Shown here: one piece after another, positions 24,565 to 33,123 of the stretch
Layout of the letters: each line of letters starts with the position of its first letter
Position numbering within the stretch: position 1 is the first letter of the stretch
From: Bacteroidaceae bacterium
GTDB taxonomy: Bacteria > Bacteroidota > Bacteroidia > Bacteroidales > Bacteroidaceae
Direction: 5' to 3'
Assembly: GCA_017467885.1 (NCBI GenBank)
Contig: JAFUKC010000028.1
Coordinates: forward strand, 1 to 49,573
DNA length: 49,573 nt
Notes under the pieces: model-generated
Databases searched by the model: none
Told to the model about the DNA's origin: nothing
What the model saw: the letters and a program-made list of their open reading frames with translations, nothing else
Program-made: the position numbers and the translations under genes

Positions 24565-25491
24565 CTATGCATATTCGGCCGATGTTTCGTGCGATATTCG
24601 TTTGCGATATTCCAACGGTGGTACGCCCATACGTTTCCTGAAAAATGTCGAGAACTGTCCCAGGCATTCAAAATGGAGCTTTTTTGCAATTTCGGCTATA
24701 CTCAAGTTGGTCGAGCGTAACAGTTCTTTTGCTTTTGCAACTTTAAGTTCCTGACAATATTGTCCGGGTGATATTCCGCATTGCAGCCTGAATTCGCGAC
24801 GAAACAACGAATAGCTTACATTTAACTCTCGGGCAATATCCTCCAACGATTTTTGTCCGCCTAAATCCTCTTTTATTATTGTTTTTGCTTGGTTGATTAT
24901 TCGAGATATGTAGCTGTCATTGTGAACGTGGTTTTCGGCTTTGTAGTAGACACGTCCCAGAATATTCTGTAATATTCCCGAGGCCAATTGCTGATATCCT
25001 TTTTGTGCTTCGCACACAGTATCGTATATTTCGTTGTATGCATCGGTTATGTGGTTGTCGATGCCGATGTTGAAAACACACTGCTTGAATGTTATGTTCC
25101 CGTTTCGAATAAGATTGTCGATATTGTTGCCGTTGAATCCTATCCAATATTCGTCCCATCCTGTTGACGGATCGGGGTAGTAGGAGTGCCATTCGCCGGG
25201 GTATAAAATAAATACACAGCCTGCCTCGATGCGTCTTTTCGAACAGGAACTGCTTTCGAAATATCCTGCACCTCTTGTTATGTATACCAACTGATACTCG
25301 TTGAGTGTGCGTTTGCCGTCTTTTGCAAAATTGTATCCTTGCGGGTGTAACGAAAGAGGATATTTTTCTTTTGCAGGTATATATTGGCAGCCGACTGTGG
25401 TTATTGCTACTCCCCAAGAATAGTCGTGTTGTGTAGGTTGCAGATATTTTATTTTCTCTATATTGCTGTTTTCGGCATGCTGTTTGCTCAT
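24565..25491 (-). CDS. AraC family transcriptional regulator
   Basis: The 308-residue product has an N-terminal cupin-like ligand-binding domain (about 20-170, with LVYITRGAGYF and GCVFILYPGEWHSYYPD) and a C-terminal pair of helix-turn-helix units (about 205-300), including LEDIARELNVSYSLFRREF and SIAEIAKKLHFECLGQFS, then FRKRMGVPPLEYR. This layout is usual for regulators that bind sugars or related small molecules. The porin gene starts 311 bases away in the opposite direction and the SIMPL gene follows on the same strand, so either may be a target; the sequence does not prove it. Confidence 0.92.
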   Translation of the reverse strand: MSKQHAENSNIEKIKYLQPTQHDYSWGVAITTVGCQYIPAKEKYPLSLHPQGYNFAKDGKRTLNEYQLVYITRGAGYFESSSCSKRRIEAGCVFILYPGEWHSYYPDPSTGWDEYWIGFNGNNIDNLIRNGNITFKQCVFNIGIDNHITDAYNEIYDTVCEAQKGYQQLASGILQNILGRVYYKAENHVHNDSYISRIINQAKTIIKEDLGGQKSLEDIARELNVSYSLFRREFRLQCGISPGQYCQELKVAKAKELLRSTNLSIAEIAKKLHFECLGQFSTFFRKRMGVPPLEYRKRISHETSAEYA

Positions 25492-25802
25492 TTGTTTCTG
25501 TTTTGTGCTGTATTTGGTAAAACAACTTTACTTGTGTCGATTAAGATGTGTTTCGGCAATATAACACTTTTAAATTTATTATGACTTGTGATTGCCGTAT
25601 CTTAATTGTTGCAAAGGTATACAAGATATATGTATAAATGATTTAAAAAATCAAAAAATGTTACAAATTTACATAAAAGCATGGTTTGTTTATTGTGCTT
25701 TGTTGCCGCGATTCGGTTTCTGCTGTCTGTGTTTGCAGAATCTTCGGGAACATTTACAGCTGTTTTGTTGTTTCTTTTGCTGTAAACTTCAAAAAACATA
25801 AA
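25492..25802. other. Intergenic region between araC-type gene and porin
   Basis: The only clear element is a minus-strand -7 sequence TACCTTTG (25612-25619), which would give the AraC-type gene a leader of about 115 bases. I found no matching promoter for the porin. In-frame codons upstream of the porin (from 25686) give no signal peptide and are not counted as coding. Confidence 0.5.
25612..25619 (-). promoter_or_regulatory. -7 element for the AraC-type regulator
   Basis: The minus strand reads TACCTTTG, an exact TAnnTTTG match. A -33 TTG is not seen at the usual distance. Confidence 0.45.
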
Positions 25803-27083
25803 ATGATGAAAAAACTTTTAAATGCAATTTTTGCAATTGCTCTTGTGTTGCTTCCTGCAATTCAGGTCGGTGCTCAAAGTGCTTCGCGCTGGCCACGAAC
25901 TCCGGTTTCTGTTGTATATATTAACGAAACCATTAATGAAGCACCTAATATCGTTGAGATTTTTCATAACTCGCGCAGTGAATATTTTCACTCTCCGGGT
26001 GCTCCCCGCTTTGTACTTGTAGATCAACAGGAGCGTTGGGCGCTTGGTGTAGGTGGATTCGTGCAGGCTAAAATAGGTTACGATTTCGATGGTATTGTGG
26101 ATGATATCGATTTTAATCCTTCGTCCATCGAACGCGGTAATGGCCCTTCGACACAATACCGGATGGATGCCACCACCTCGACCTTATTCCTTAAATTGGT
26201 CGGGCGCAGTTCTCTTTTTGGCGATTTTATAATATATTCGGCCGGAAATTGGCGCGGTTCGGACGATACCTTTCAAATGCTCGATGCATACATTAAAACA
26301 AAGCATCTGACTTTCGGTTATACAACAGGTGCTTTTATGGATTTGGCAGCAGCACCTCCCACCGTGGATTATGCAGGTCCTTGCGGAATGACATTCTATC
26401 GTTCCACGCAGTTTGCATTCAATTATAATTCCGATTGGGGCTTGTCGATGGGGATGGCATTGGAAACACCTGATATCGATGCAACCGAGAATGAGTATGT
26501 GAGTGTTGGCGCACAGCGTTTTCCCGATATTCCTGTATATGTGAAATATAATTTTGCTCCTAACACACATGTTCGCCTCGCGGGTATAATGCGTGATATT
26601 TCTTATAGGAATCTGCTTACGGGGCGTCAGCACGAACGTATAGGTTGGGGTGCGCAGGCAAGTACGCTACTCACATTCGGGAAATTGCAGCTGAGTGGTC
26701 AATATACGATAGGTGAGGGTATCGGCTCGCTTATGAACGATGTTTCGAATGTTGGAATGGATATTGTGCCCAACCCGCGCAGCGAAGGTAATATGATGAT
26801 GTTGCTTACCGATGGTTGGTTTGCAAGTGTTCTCTATAATATAACTCCACGCCTGTTCGCCTCGGCTACATACAGTCAAAGCAACATTCGTTCGCGTCGC
26901 GGTTTTGCCGGTGCCAACCCCGAGATGTATAAACGTGGGCAATATCTGGTGGCAAACATGTTTTGCAATGTGAGTAACAATCTGCAACTTGGTCTTGAGT
27001 ATCTGCATGGGTGGCGAGTAGATTTCAATCGTGATACTTATAATGCAAACCGTATAAACTTCTCGGCACGTTATAATTTCTAA
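25803..27083 (+). CDS. Outer-membrane porin, DcaP-like
   Basis: The start at 25803 (or 25806) gives a signal peptide of about 24 residues ending VGA-Q. The 426-residue product resembles DcaP-type porins: LGVGGFVQAKIGYDFDG near 80, FNPSSIERG, a strand-rich core, QMLDAYIKTKHLTFGYTTG and FMDLAAAPPTVDYAG, and an end with Phe as the last residue (FSARYNF), as usual for outer-membrane barrels. Such channels pass small, often anionic, solutes in other bacteria. The neighbouring phosphate transporter gene downstream could hint at a role in anion uptake, but a terminator separates the two. Confidence 0.8.
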   Translation: MMKKLLNAIFAIALVLLPAIQVGAQSASRWPRTPVSVVYINETINEAPNIVEIFHNSRSEYFHSPGAPRFVLVDQQERWALGVGGFVQAKIGYDFDGIVDDIDFNPSSIERGNGPSTQYRMDATTSTLFLKLVGRSSLFGDFIIYSAGNWRGSDDTFQMLDAYIKTKHLTFGYTTGAFMDLAAAPPTVDYAGPCGMTFYRSTQFAFNYNSDWGLSMGMALETPDIDATENEYVSVGAQRFPDIPVYVKYNFAPNTHVRLAGIMRDISYRNLLTGRQHERIGWGAQASTLLTFGKLQLSGQYTIGEGIGSLMNDVSNVGMDIVPNPRSEGNMMMLLTDGWFASVLYNITPRLFASATYSQSNIRSRRGFAGANPEMYKRGQYLVANMFCNVSNNLQLGLEYLHGWRVDFNRDTYNANRINFSARYNF

Positions 27084-27096
27084 ACAACTGTTATAA

Positions 27097-27141
27097 ATCG
27101 GCAAATGCAGCCCTCATTCTGCATTTTGCCGATTTTTTTTG
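27097..27141 (+). terminator. Terminator of the porin gene
   Basis: AATCGGCAAATGCAG (27097-27111) pairs with CTGCATTTTGCCGATT (27120-27135), with one bulged T, followed by eight T residues. It begins 13 bases after the stop codon. Confidence 0.93.
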
Positions 27142-27158
27142 AAAAAGGTTGCTTCTGT

Positions 27159-27189
27159 TTGTATTTGTAATTAATTTGTATATATTTGC
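27159..27189 (+). promoter_or_regulatory. Consensus promoter for the PiT gene
   Basis: TTTG (27159-27162) and TATATTTG (27182-27189) are spaced by exactly 19 bases, a complete Bacteroidetes-type promoter. RNA would start near 27196 and carry a leader of about 250 bases. Confidence 0.75.
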
Positions 27190-27220
27190 AGGGTTGCGAA
27201 TATCGTAACGGTGGTTGTAA

Positions 27221-27247
27221 GACGAAATTTATTTTAAATTTCGTCTG
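27221..27247 (+). promoter_or_regulatory. Stem-loop in the PiT leader
   Basis: AGACGAAATTT (27221-27231) pairs perfectly with AAATTTCGTCT (27237-27247) around a five-base loop. No T-run follows, so it is not a simple terminator. A second -7 match, TATTTTTG, lies at 27339-27346, about 100 bases before the start codon. The rest of 27142-27448 shows nothing else. Confidence 0.5.
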
Positions 27248-27338
27248 TTCTGCCCGCTTGTTGTGTTGTTTGCTGTTTGTGAAAATGTATGTAATATTTT
27301 TGTAACAATTTTGCAATTATTAAGTAATTGTTTTGCTT

Positions 27339-27346
27339 TATTTTTG
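27339..27346 (+). promoter_or_regulatory. Second -7 element before the PiT gene
   Basis: TATTTTTG matches TAnnTTTG. Upstream TTTTG is 25 bases away, longer than usual. If active, the PiT gene has two promoters with and without the stem-loop leader. Confidence 0.4.
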
Positions 27347-27448
27347 CAACGGTATATTGTTTGTTGGCGGCGGGTGTTGCCTGTCTGATAAACCAATATG
27401 CCATAATACGTTGAGATATAACACAAAATATAACAAATTAATTACATT

Positions 27449-29734
27449 ATGGAGATTGCTTATCTTATAATTATGGCGTTTATGTTTCTGCTGGCCGTAA
27501 TCGATCTTACGGTTGGTGTCAGTAACGACGCTGTGAATTTTCTCAGTGCGGCTGTAGGTAGTAAGGCCGCAAAACTGAAGCATGTTTTGTTGGTGGCATC
27601 GTTGGGTGTTTTCATTGGTGCGGCCTTCAGTAGCGGTATGATGGATATTGCTCGTCATGGAATATTTCAGTCGCAGTATTTCTATTTTAGCGAGGTTATG
27701 TGCATATTCCTTGCAGTTGTAATCAGTGATGTGTTTCTGCTCGACTTGTTCAATTCGTTGGGCCTTCCCACATCTACAACCGTTTCTATGGTGTTCGAGC
27801 TGTTGGGTGCGGCGTGTGTCATAGCGCTGATAAAACTCATTAGCGGTACATTCCCGGCAGCTGCAAACGTCGAAAATGTCATGGATTTGCTCAATACCGA
27901 GAAGGCCTTTACAATGATTATATCTATTTTCCTTTCTGTAGCCATTGCTTTTGCCTTCGGTCTTGTGGTACAGTGGATTTCTCGTGTTATTTTTACTTTT
28001 CACTTCCGTCGCAATCTTAGTGCCAAAATAGGTATATTCGGTGGTATTGCCGTTACCTCTATCATATACTTTATGCTGATTAAAGGATTAAAGGGTAGCA
28101 ACCTTATATCTTCTGACATTAAGACATTTATAGATGAGAATACAACGATGCTGATGCTTGGCGCATTTGTGTTCTTCACAGTCCTTATGCAGTTGTTGCA
28201 TTGGTGTAAGGTAAATGTTTTCAAGATAATAGTGCTTATAGGAACTTTCTCGCTCGCTCTTGCTTTTGCAGGAAACGATTTGGTCAACTTTATCGGTGTG
28301 ACTTTGGCCGGATTATCATCGTTTCAGGATTTCTCGGCAAATGCCGGTGGCTTGTCGCCCGACCAATTCGTCATGACTTCGTTAACCGGTTCGGCCGTTA
28401 CTCCTGTGTACTTCCTTGTGGGAGCCGGCGCCGTTATGGTTTTTGCTCTTTGTACAAGCAAGAAGGCTCGCAAGGTGTTGCAGACATCTATAAATCTCTC
28501 GAGTCAGCAGAACGAAGAGAACGATATGTTCGGTTCTTCGTCTATTGCCCGAAATATAGTTCGCACAACCACCAAGTTTGTCGATAATGTTTCGCGCAAG
28601 ACACCGCAGGGTGTAAAGAATTGGGTGAATTCTCGTTTCCGTCCGTTGGAGGAGCGTGAGGATGTAGCTTTCGACCTTGTGCGTGCATCGGTGAACCTTG
28701 TGCTTGCCGGGTTGCTTATCGCATTGGGTACATCGTTTAAATTGCCCCTCTCTACAACATACGTTACCTTCATGGTTGGTATGGGTTCTTCGCTTGCCGA
28801 CAGAGCATGGGGTCGCGAGAGTGCTGTCTATCGTGTGACAGGTGTAGTTTCGGTTGTCGGTGGTTGGATTGTTACTGCTGTTGCCGCATTTACATTGGCT
28901 GCGTTGGTTGCAACTATCATGTATTATGGTGGTCTGCCTGCAATGTTCATTATGATTGCATTGGTGATATATCTGCTTGTACACAGCCACATGAGTTATA
29001 ATAAAAAGCAGCAGAAGCAGCAGGAGGATACAAAGATGCAGTTGATTATGACATCGGAGAGTCCTGCCGAGGTTTGGGATTTGCTTAAGGTGCATAGTGC
29101 CGAAACGCTTACCCATTCTCTCGTGTTCTCGGCCGAAACATACAAAAACATTTTAGAGGCATTTACAAAGGACGAATTGCGTCCTCTGAAGCTTTCTCTC
29201 ATCAAAATTATAGAAGAGAAAAACTTCATAAAGAAGATGCGTCGTTTCGAGACACGTGGTTTGCAACGTATCGATCAATCACTTGCATTCGAACGCAGCA
29301 CATGGTATCACTTGTGTACAAACAGTTGCCAGCAGATGCTGAACACGCTGACACGTATCGGAGAACCCATTAAGGAGCATGTGGAGAACAGCTTCAGCCC
29401 GTTGTCGAAAGGATACATCGAGGAGTTCTCGCCCTATTGCCGCGATATATACAATGTGTTGGTTGATATTAACAATATAATATCGTCGGGTGATTATTCT
29501 TCTGCAAACGAGGTTTCGGAGCGTGCCAAAGACCTGAAACATGCTCTTGCCGGTTTGAGAAAGACACAAACAATGCGTTTGCACCAAAGTTCGGGCAGTC
29601 TGCGTATGGATTTTGTCTATCTGAATCTTATACAGGAGTCGCATGAGTTACTTAGCGAGGTGCGTAACCTGTTGCGTGGTAGCAATAAACTGTTTGCTAC
29701 AGCTGATGTGGCTTCGGTGATTGCCGAAGGCTGA
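27449..29734 (+). CDS. Inorganic phosphate transporter, PiT family, with PhoU-like tail
   Basis: PiT proteins carry phosphate (often as a metal complex) with cations across the inner membrane. The 761-residue product has the two family signatures in inverted halves: GVSNDAVNFLSAAVGS near residue 24 and AGNDLVNFIGVTLAG near 270. About twelve hydrophobic segments cover residues 1-510, with a charged cytoplasmic stretch at about 330-410. From about 530 the protein is soluble and helical, like PhoU/DUF47, which may sense or limit transport. Such a fused tail is common in Bacteroidetes PiT proteins. The response regulator and kinase 1-4 kb downstream may belong to the same phosphate circuit. Confidence 0.9.
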   Translation: MEIAYLIIMAFMFLLAVIDLTVGVSNDAVNFLSAAVGSKAAKLKHVLLVASLGVFIGAAFSSGMMDIARHGIFQSQYFYFSEVMCIFLAVVISDVFLLDLFNSLGLPTSTTVSMVFELLGAACVIALIKLISGTFPAAANVENVMDLLNTEKAFTMIISIFLSVAIAFAFGLVVQWISRVIFTFHFRRNLSAKIGIFGGIAVTSIIYFMLIKGLKGSNLISSDIKTFIDENTTMLMLGAFVFFTVLMQLLHWCKVNVFKIIVLIGTFSLALAFAGNDLVNFIGVTLAGLSSFQDFSANAGGLSPDQFVMTSLTGSAVTPVYFLVGAGAVMVFALCTSKKARKVLQTSINLSSQQNEENDMFGSSSIARNIVRTTTKFVDNVSRKTPQGVKNWVNSRFRPLEEREDVAFDLVRASVNLVLAGLLIALGTSFKLPLSTTYVTFMVGMGSSLADRAWGRESAVYRVTGVVSVVGGWIVTAVAAFTLAALVATIMYYGGLPAMFIMIALVIYLLVHSHMSYNKKQQKQQEDTKMQLIMTSESPAEVWDLLKVHSAETLTHSLVFSAETYKNILEAFTKDELRPLKLSLIKIIEEKNFIKKMRRFETRGLQRIDQSLAFERSTWYHLCTNSCQQMLNTLTRIGEPIKEHVENSFSPLSKGYIEEFSPYCRDIYNVLVDINNIISSGDYSSANEVSERAKDLKHALAGLRKTQTMRLHQSSGSLRMDFVYLNLIQESHELLSEVRNLLRGSNKLFATADVASVIAEG

Positions 29735-29770
29735 TAATAAAGATTTACCTTGTGGTAAAACGGATATAGG

Positions 29771-29823
29771 GTATCGGGATGGTGCAAGATGAATTATATC
29801 GGAATCTTGTGTCGTGCCGATAC
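29771..29823 (+). promoter_or_regulatory. Long RNA stem-loop between the PiT gene and nfo
   Basis: Bases 29771-29790 pair with 29804-29823 over 20 positions, with one mismatch and four G-T pairs, around a 13-base loop. The ends are GTATCGG/CCGATAC and CAAGAT/ATCTTG. The G-T pairs work only in RNA made from the plus strand. Smaller hairpins flank it: TTTACC/GGTAAA (29744-29759) and CGGTTT/AAACCG (29841-29854). It may end the PiT transcript or control nfo. Confidence 0.5.
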
Positions 29824-29889
29824 TTCGTTTAAAATATAAGCGGTTTAGAAACCGTTTAAATATATATATATAACTATTCTTGTAATTGT

Positions 29890-30723
29890 ATGAAATACAT
29901 AGGAGCTCATGTTTCGGCCGGCGGCGGTGTGGAGAATGCACCTTTGAATGCTGCTGCTATTGGTGCAAATGCATTTGCACTGTTTACAAAGAATCAGCGT
30001 CAGTGGGTCTCTGCAGCACTTACCGACAAAAGTATATCGTGTTTTAAGAGGAATTGTGATGCAGGTGGTTTCGATACTGCTTTTATCTTGCCCCACGATA
30101 GTTATCTTATAAATCTTGGAAGCCCCGATGAAGAGGGTATAATGAAGTCTCGTGTAGCTTTCATCGACGAAATGCAACGTTGCGAGCAGCTTGGTCTTAA
30201 GTTGCTTAACTTTCATCCGGGAAGCCATTTGAACAAGATTTCTGTTGAAGAGTGTTTGGATAGGATTGCAGCGAATATTAATCTTGCTCTTTCGATGACA
30301 AAAGGGGTGACAGCCGTTATAGAGAATACAGCAGGCCAGGGAAGTAACGTTGGCAACAAACTCGAGGAGATACGGTATATAATTGAGCGTATAGATGATA
30401 AAAGCCGCGTTGGTGTATGTATCGATACGTGTCACTTCTATTCGGCCGGTTATGATATCGTAAACGATTATGACGGTGCTTTTGGTGAGGTAGAGCGTGT
30501 TATTGGCTTGGAATACCTGAAGGCAATTCATCTCAATGATACAAAGAAACCCTTGGGTTCGCGTGTCGACAGGCACGAGAGTATCGGTCTTGGTCTGCTG
30601 GGAATGGGATTCTTCTCCCGATTTATGAAAGATTCCCGTTTTGATGATATACCCATTGTATTGGAAACTCCGGATGATACTCGCTGGGCCGAGGAGATTG
30701 CTCTTCTGCGCAGTTTGGAATAA
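29890..30723 (+). CDS. nfo: Endonuclease IV (AP endonuclease)
   Basis: Nfo cuts DNA at abasic sites in base-excision repair, using three zinc ions. The 277-residue length is usual. Family motifs are in order: [11 protein letters not shown] at 3-13, FTKNQRQW near 33, [13 protein letters not shown] near 60, NFHPGSH near 110 , ENTAGQG near 144, [13 protein letters not shown] near 178 and [16 protein letters not shown] near 214. The zinc-binding His, Glu and Asp residues are all present. It lies 31 bases before the response regulator gene and may share its transcript. Confidence 0.96.
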   Translation: MKYIGAHVSAGGGVENAPLNAAAIGANAFALFTKNQRQWVSAALTDKSISCFKRNCDAGGFDTAFILPHDSYLINLGSPDEEGIMKSRVAFIDEMQRCEQLGLKLLNFHPGSHLNKISVEECLDRIAANINLALSMTKGVTAVIENTAGQGSNVGNKLEEIRYIIERIDDKSRVGVCIDTCHFYSAGYDIVNDYDGAFGEVERVIGLEYLKAIHLNDTKKPLGSRVDRHESIGLGLLGMGFFSRFMKDSRFDDIPIVLETPDDTRWAEEIALLRSLE

Positions 30724-30754
30724 TGATTGTTTGGTTTTAAATCCTTATTTTTGT

Positions 30755-31450
30755 ATGGCACGTATTTTGGTTGTTGACGATGAGGCCGACCTTTGCGAGA
30801 TATTAAAATTCAATCTTGAGAACAGCGGATTCGACGTTGATACGGCAACTTCGGGTGAAGAGGCTGTCATGATGGATTTATCGGTTTACGATCTTTTTCT
30901 GCTCGATGTCATGATGGACAAGATGAGTGGCTTTATGCTTGCTGCACATATACGTAAACAGCCTGCAACCGAACGTACACCAATAATTTTTATCACCGCC
31001 AAATGTGGTGAAAATGATGTGCTTACAGGCTTTAATGTGGGCGCTGATGATTATATCCATAAGCCGTTTAGGATAAGTGAAGTTATTGCACGTGTGAGGG
31101 CTGTACTTAAACGCATGCAATCGTCCGATGCCGTGTCGGCAGAGCTTGTGTTTGGTGAACTCTCCTTAAGCCCCGATACCAAACGAGCCTCCTTGGCCGG
31201 AAGTGATATCTCGCTTACGAAAAAAGAGTTCGAGGTGTTGTATCTTTTGTTGTCAAAGCCCGGGAAAGTGTTTTCCCGCGAAGAGATTCTGCTTAATGTG
31301 TGGCCCGATGATGTAAATGTTCTTGAGCGTAGCATAGATGTAAGCATTGCACGCTTGCGAAAGAAGCTTGGAACGTATGCCGCCTATTTGGTATCGCGCA
31401 GCGGTTACGGTTATTGCTTTGTCAAAAAGCAACCCTCGGGTGAGGAGTAA
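30755..31450 (+). CDS. Response regulator, OmpR/PhoB type
   Basis: The start at 30755 gives a 231-residue protein that begins directly with the receiver domain (MARILVVDDEADL). Acidic pocket residues are D8 and D9, and the phospho-acceptor is D51 in LFLLDVMMD; the Lys is in HKPF near 107. A winged-helix DNA-binding domain covers about 130-228 (SLTKKEFEVLYLLLS, REEILLNVW, RSIDVSIARLRKKLG). The kinase follows after 23 bases, so this is a two-component pair. The nearby phosphate transporter makes a PhoB-like role possible, but target genes are not shown by the sequence. Confidence 0.93.
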   Translation: MARILVVDDEADLCEILKFNLENSGFDVDTATSGEEAVMMDLSVYDLFLLDVMMDKMSGFMLAAHIRKQPATERTPIIFITAKCGENDVLTGFNVGADDYIHKPFRISEVIARVRAVLKRMQSSDAVSAELVFGELSLSPDTKRASLAGSDISLTKKEFEVLYLLLSKPGKVFSREEILLNVWPDDVNVLERSIDVSIARLRKKLGTYAAYLVSRSGYGYCFVKKQPSGEE

Positions 31451-31473
31451 TTTACTTTAACCTTGAAAGAATA

Positions 31474-33123
31474 ATGCCAAATTTTGTCAAATATTTTATC
31501 TCGGCACTCACCATGCTGTTGCTTTTTACGGCTCTCTTTCTTTTCTACAACTATAACAAGGAGAAGAGTATGCGTGAGTTGCACATGAAAAACCATCTCT
31601 ACAACATTAACGAGTATGTGTATAATCTTTTGGACGCCCGTTACGACGGCATTTTCGACCGAGATTGTGTTGACGCCTTGGCCGAGTATGTGAATGGTGA
31701 CAGATACAGCGCATTGCGTCTTACCATTATTTCGGCAAAAGACGGCAAGGTTCTTTTCGATTCCTCGGCCGATAGTACAGTGGTACTCGACAATCACCTG
31801 CAACGCCCCGAGGTGGTGGCTGCCCTGCTTGGTGGTGTGGGGGAGGATATAAGGCGTTTCTCCTCTACGTTTGGCGAGGAATTCTTCTATGTGGCAACCT
31901 ATGATAAATCCTATAGCTATTTAGTGCGTAGTGCGATACCTGTTGCCTCTTTACCGGTTGGCGAAGATGTCCCTGCCGAATATCTGTTTTTTTGTGTGGC
32001 GATTATCGTAATTGTTTTTTTGGTGGTGATTTTCTATCGCGTGGTGCGCCACATGGGTAGCTCGCAGTTTGCCACCCAAAAATTGCTTACGCATTTGCGA
32101 ATTGCACAGGAGGGGCTTGCTGTGTTCGATACGAACGGTAATCTTGTGATTGCAAATAATCTCTTCAGCAGATATTGCGACCTGATTTCGGCTCATCATC
32201 TTTCCGATATTTCAATGTTACTCGAGCAACCCGAATTTCGTGCGATAGAGAAATTTCTCGAGAGTGAGAAAACAGCAGTTACGGGTAAAGAACCATGTTT
32301 CTCCGATAAAATAGAGAAGGACGGGCGAACTTATTCGCGACGGTGTGTGCGTTTTGTCGATGGCGGTTTCGAGATTTCGATTAATGATATTACGCAAAGC
32401 GAAGAGCAGTCGCGTCTTAAACAACAGCTGACGCAGAATGTGGCTCATGAGTTCAAGACTCCGGTGAGCAGTATACAGGGGTACTTGGAGACCATAATAC
32501 AAAACTATCCGCATAATCTTAAAGAGGAACAACTGAAGCATTTTTTACAACGCTGTTACAGTCAAAGCAATAGGTTGAACAGTCTTGTTGCCGATATATC
32601 GCAACTGAATGAAATGAGCGAATCACCACAGACTGTAAAGAAAGAGGTTGTGGATTTATCGGCAATGGTGGACAGTATGCTGCAGGAGATAAACAACCGT
32701 TTGGTTGCCCATGGTATAAAAGTGAACAATGGCCTGCCCGATAAATTGCTTCTTGTGGGTGATGCTTCGTTGCTTTATTCGGTGTTCCGTAATCTTTTCG
32801 ACAATGCCATTGCGTATGCCGGCGACGGTTCAACTATAAGGCTTTCCTGTTATCGTAACGATGAACGTTTCTATTATTTCAGTTTCTCGGATAATGGCAC
32901 AGGTGTTCCCGAGGAGCATCTGACACGTATTTTTGAACGATTCTACAGGGTAGACAAGGGACGTAGTCGCAAACTTGGCGGTACAGGCCTGGGGCTTGCC
33001 ATTGTGAAAAATGCAGTAGTGCTGCATGGAGGTACAATATCGGCCCGTCGTTCGCACGAGGGTGGCTTGGAACTTGTGTTCACCCTTCAGCGTCTATCTC
33101 CTGGTGTCGGCTCCAAGCATTAG
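31474..33123 (+). CDS. Sensor histidine kinase, PhoR-like
   Basis: The 549-residue product has a first membrane helix at about 8-28, an extracytoplasmic sensor domain at 30-165, a second helix at about 168-192, a PAS-like domain at 205-300, then the HisKA domain with H325 in NVAHEFKTPVSSIQGYLE. The ATPase domain follows with N-box NLFDNAIAYA, G1 DNGTGVPEEH, F-box FERFYRVD and G2 GGTGLGLAIVKNAV. The order (TM-sensor-TM-PAS-HisKA-HATPase) is that of PhoR-type kinases. Its last 30 bases overlap the end of the convergent nadK gene. Confidence 0.93.
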   Translation: MPNFVKYFISALTMLLLFTALFLFYNYNKEKSMRELHMKNHLYNINEYVYNLLDARYDGIFDRDCVDALAEYVNGDRYSALRLTIISAKDGKVLFDSSADSTVVLDNHLQRPEVVAALLGGVGEDIRRFSSTFGEEFFYVATYDKSYSYLVRSAIPVASLPVGEDVPAEYLFFCVAIIVIVFLVVIFYRVVRHMGSSQFATQKLLTHLRIAQEGLAVFDTNGNLVIANNLFSRYCDLISAHHLSDISMLLEQPEFRAIEKFLESEKTAVTGKEPCFSDKIEKDGRTYSRRCVRFVDGGFEISINDITQSEEQSRLKQQLTQNVAHEFKTPVSSIQGYLETIIQNYPHNLKEEQLKHFLQRCYSQSNRLNSLVADISQLNEMSESPQTVKKEVVDLSAMVDSMLQEINNRLVAHGIKVNNGLPDKLLLVGDASLLYSVFRNLFDNAIAYAGDGSTIRLSCYRNDERFYYFSFSDNGTGVPEEHLTRIFERFYRVDKGRSRKLGGTGLGLAIVKNAVVLHGGTISARRSHEGGLELVFTLQRLSPGVGSKH

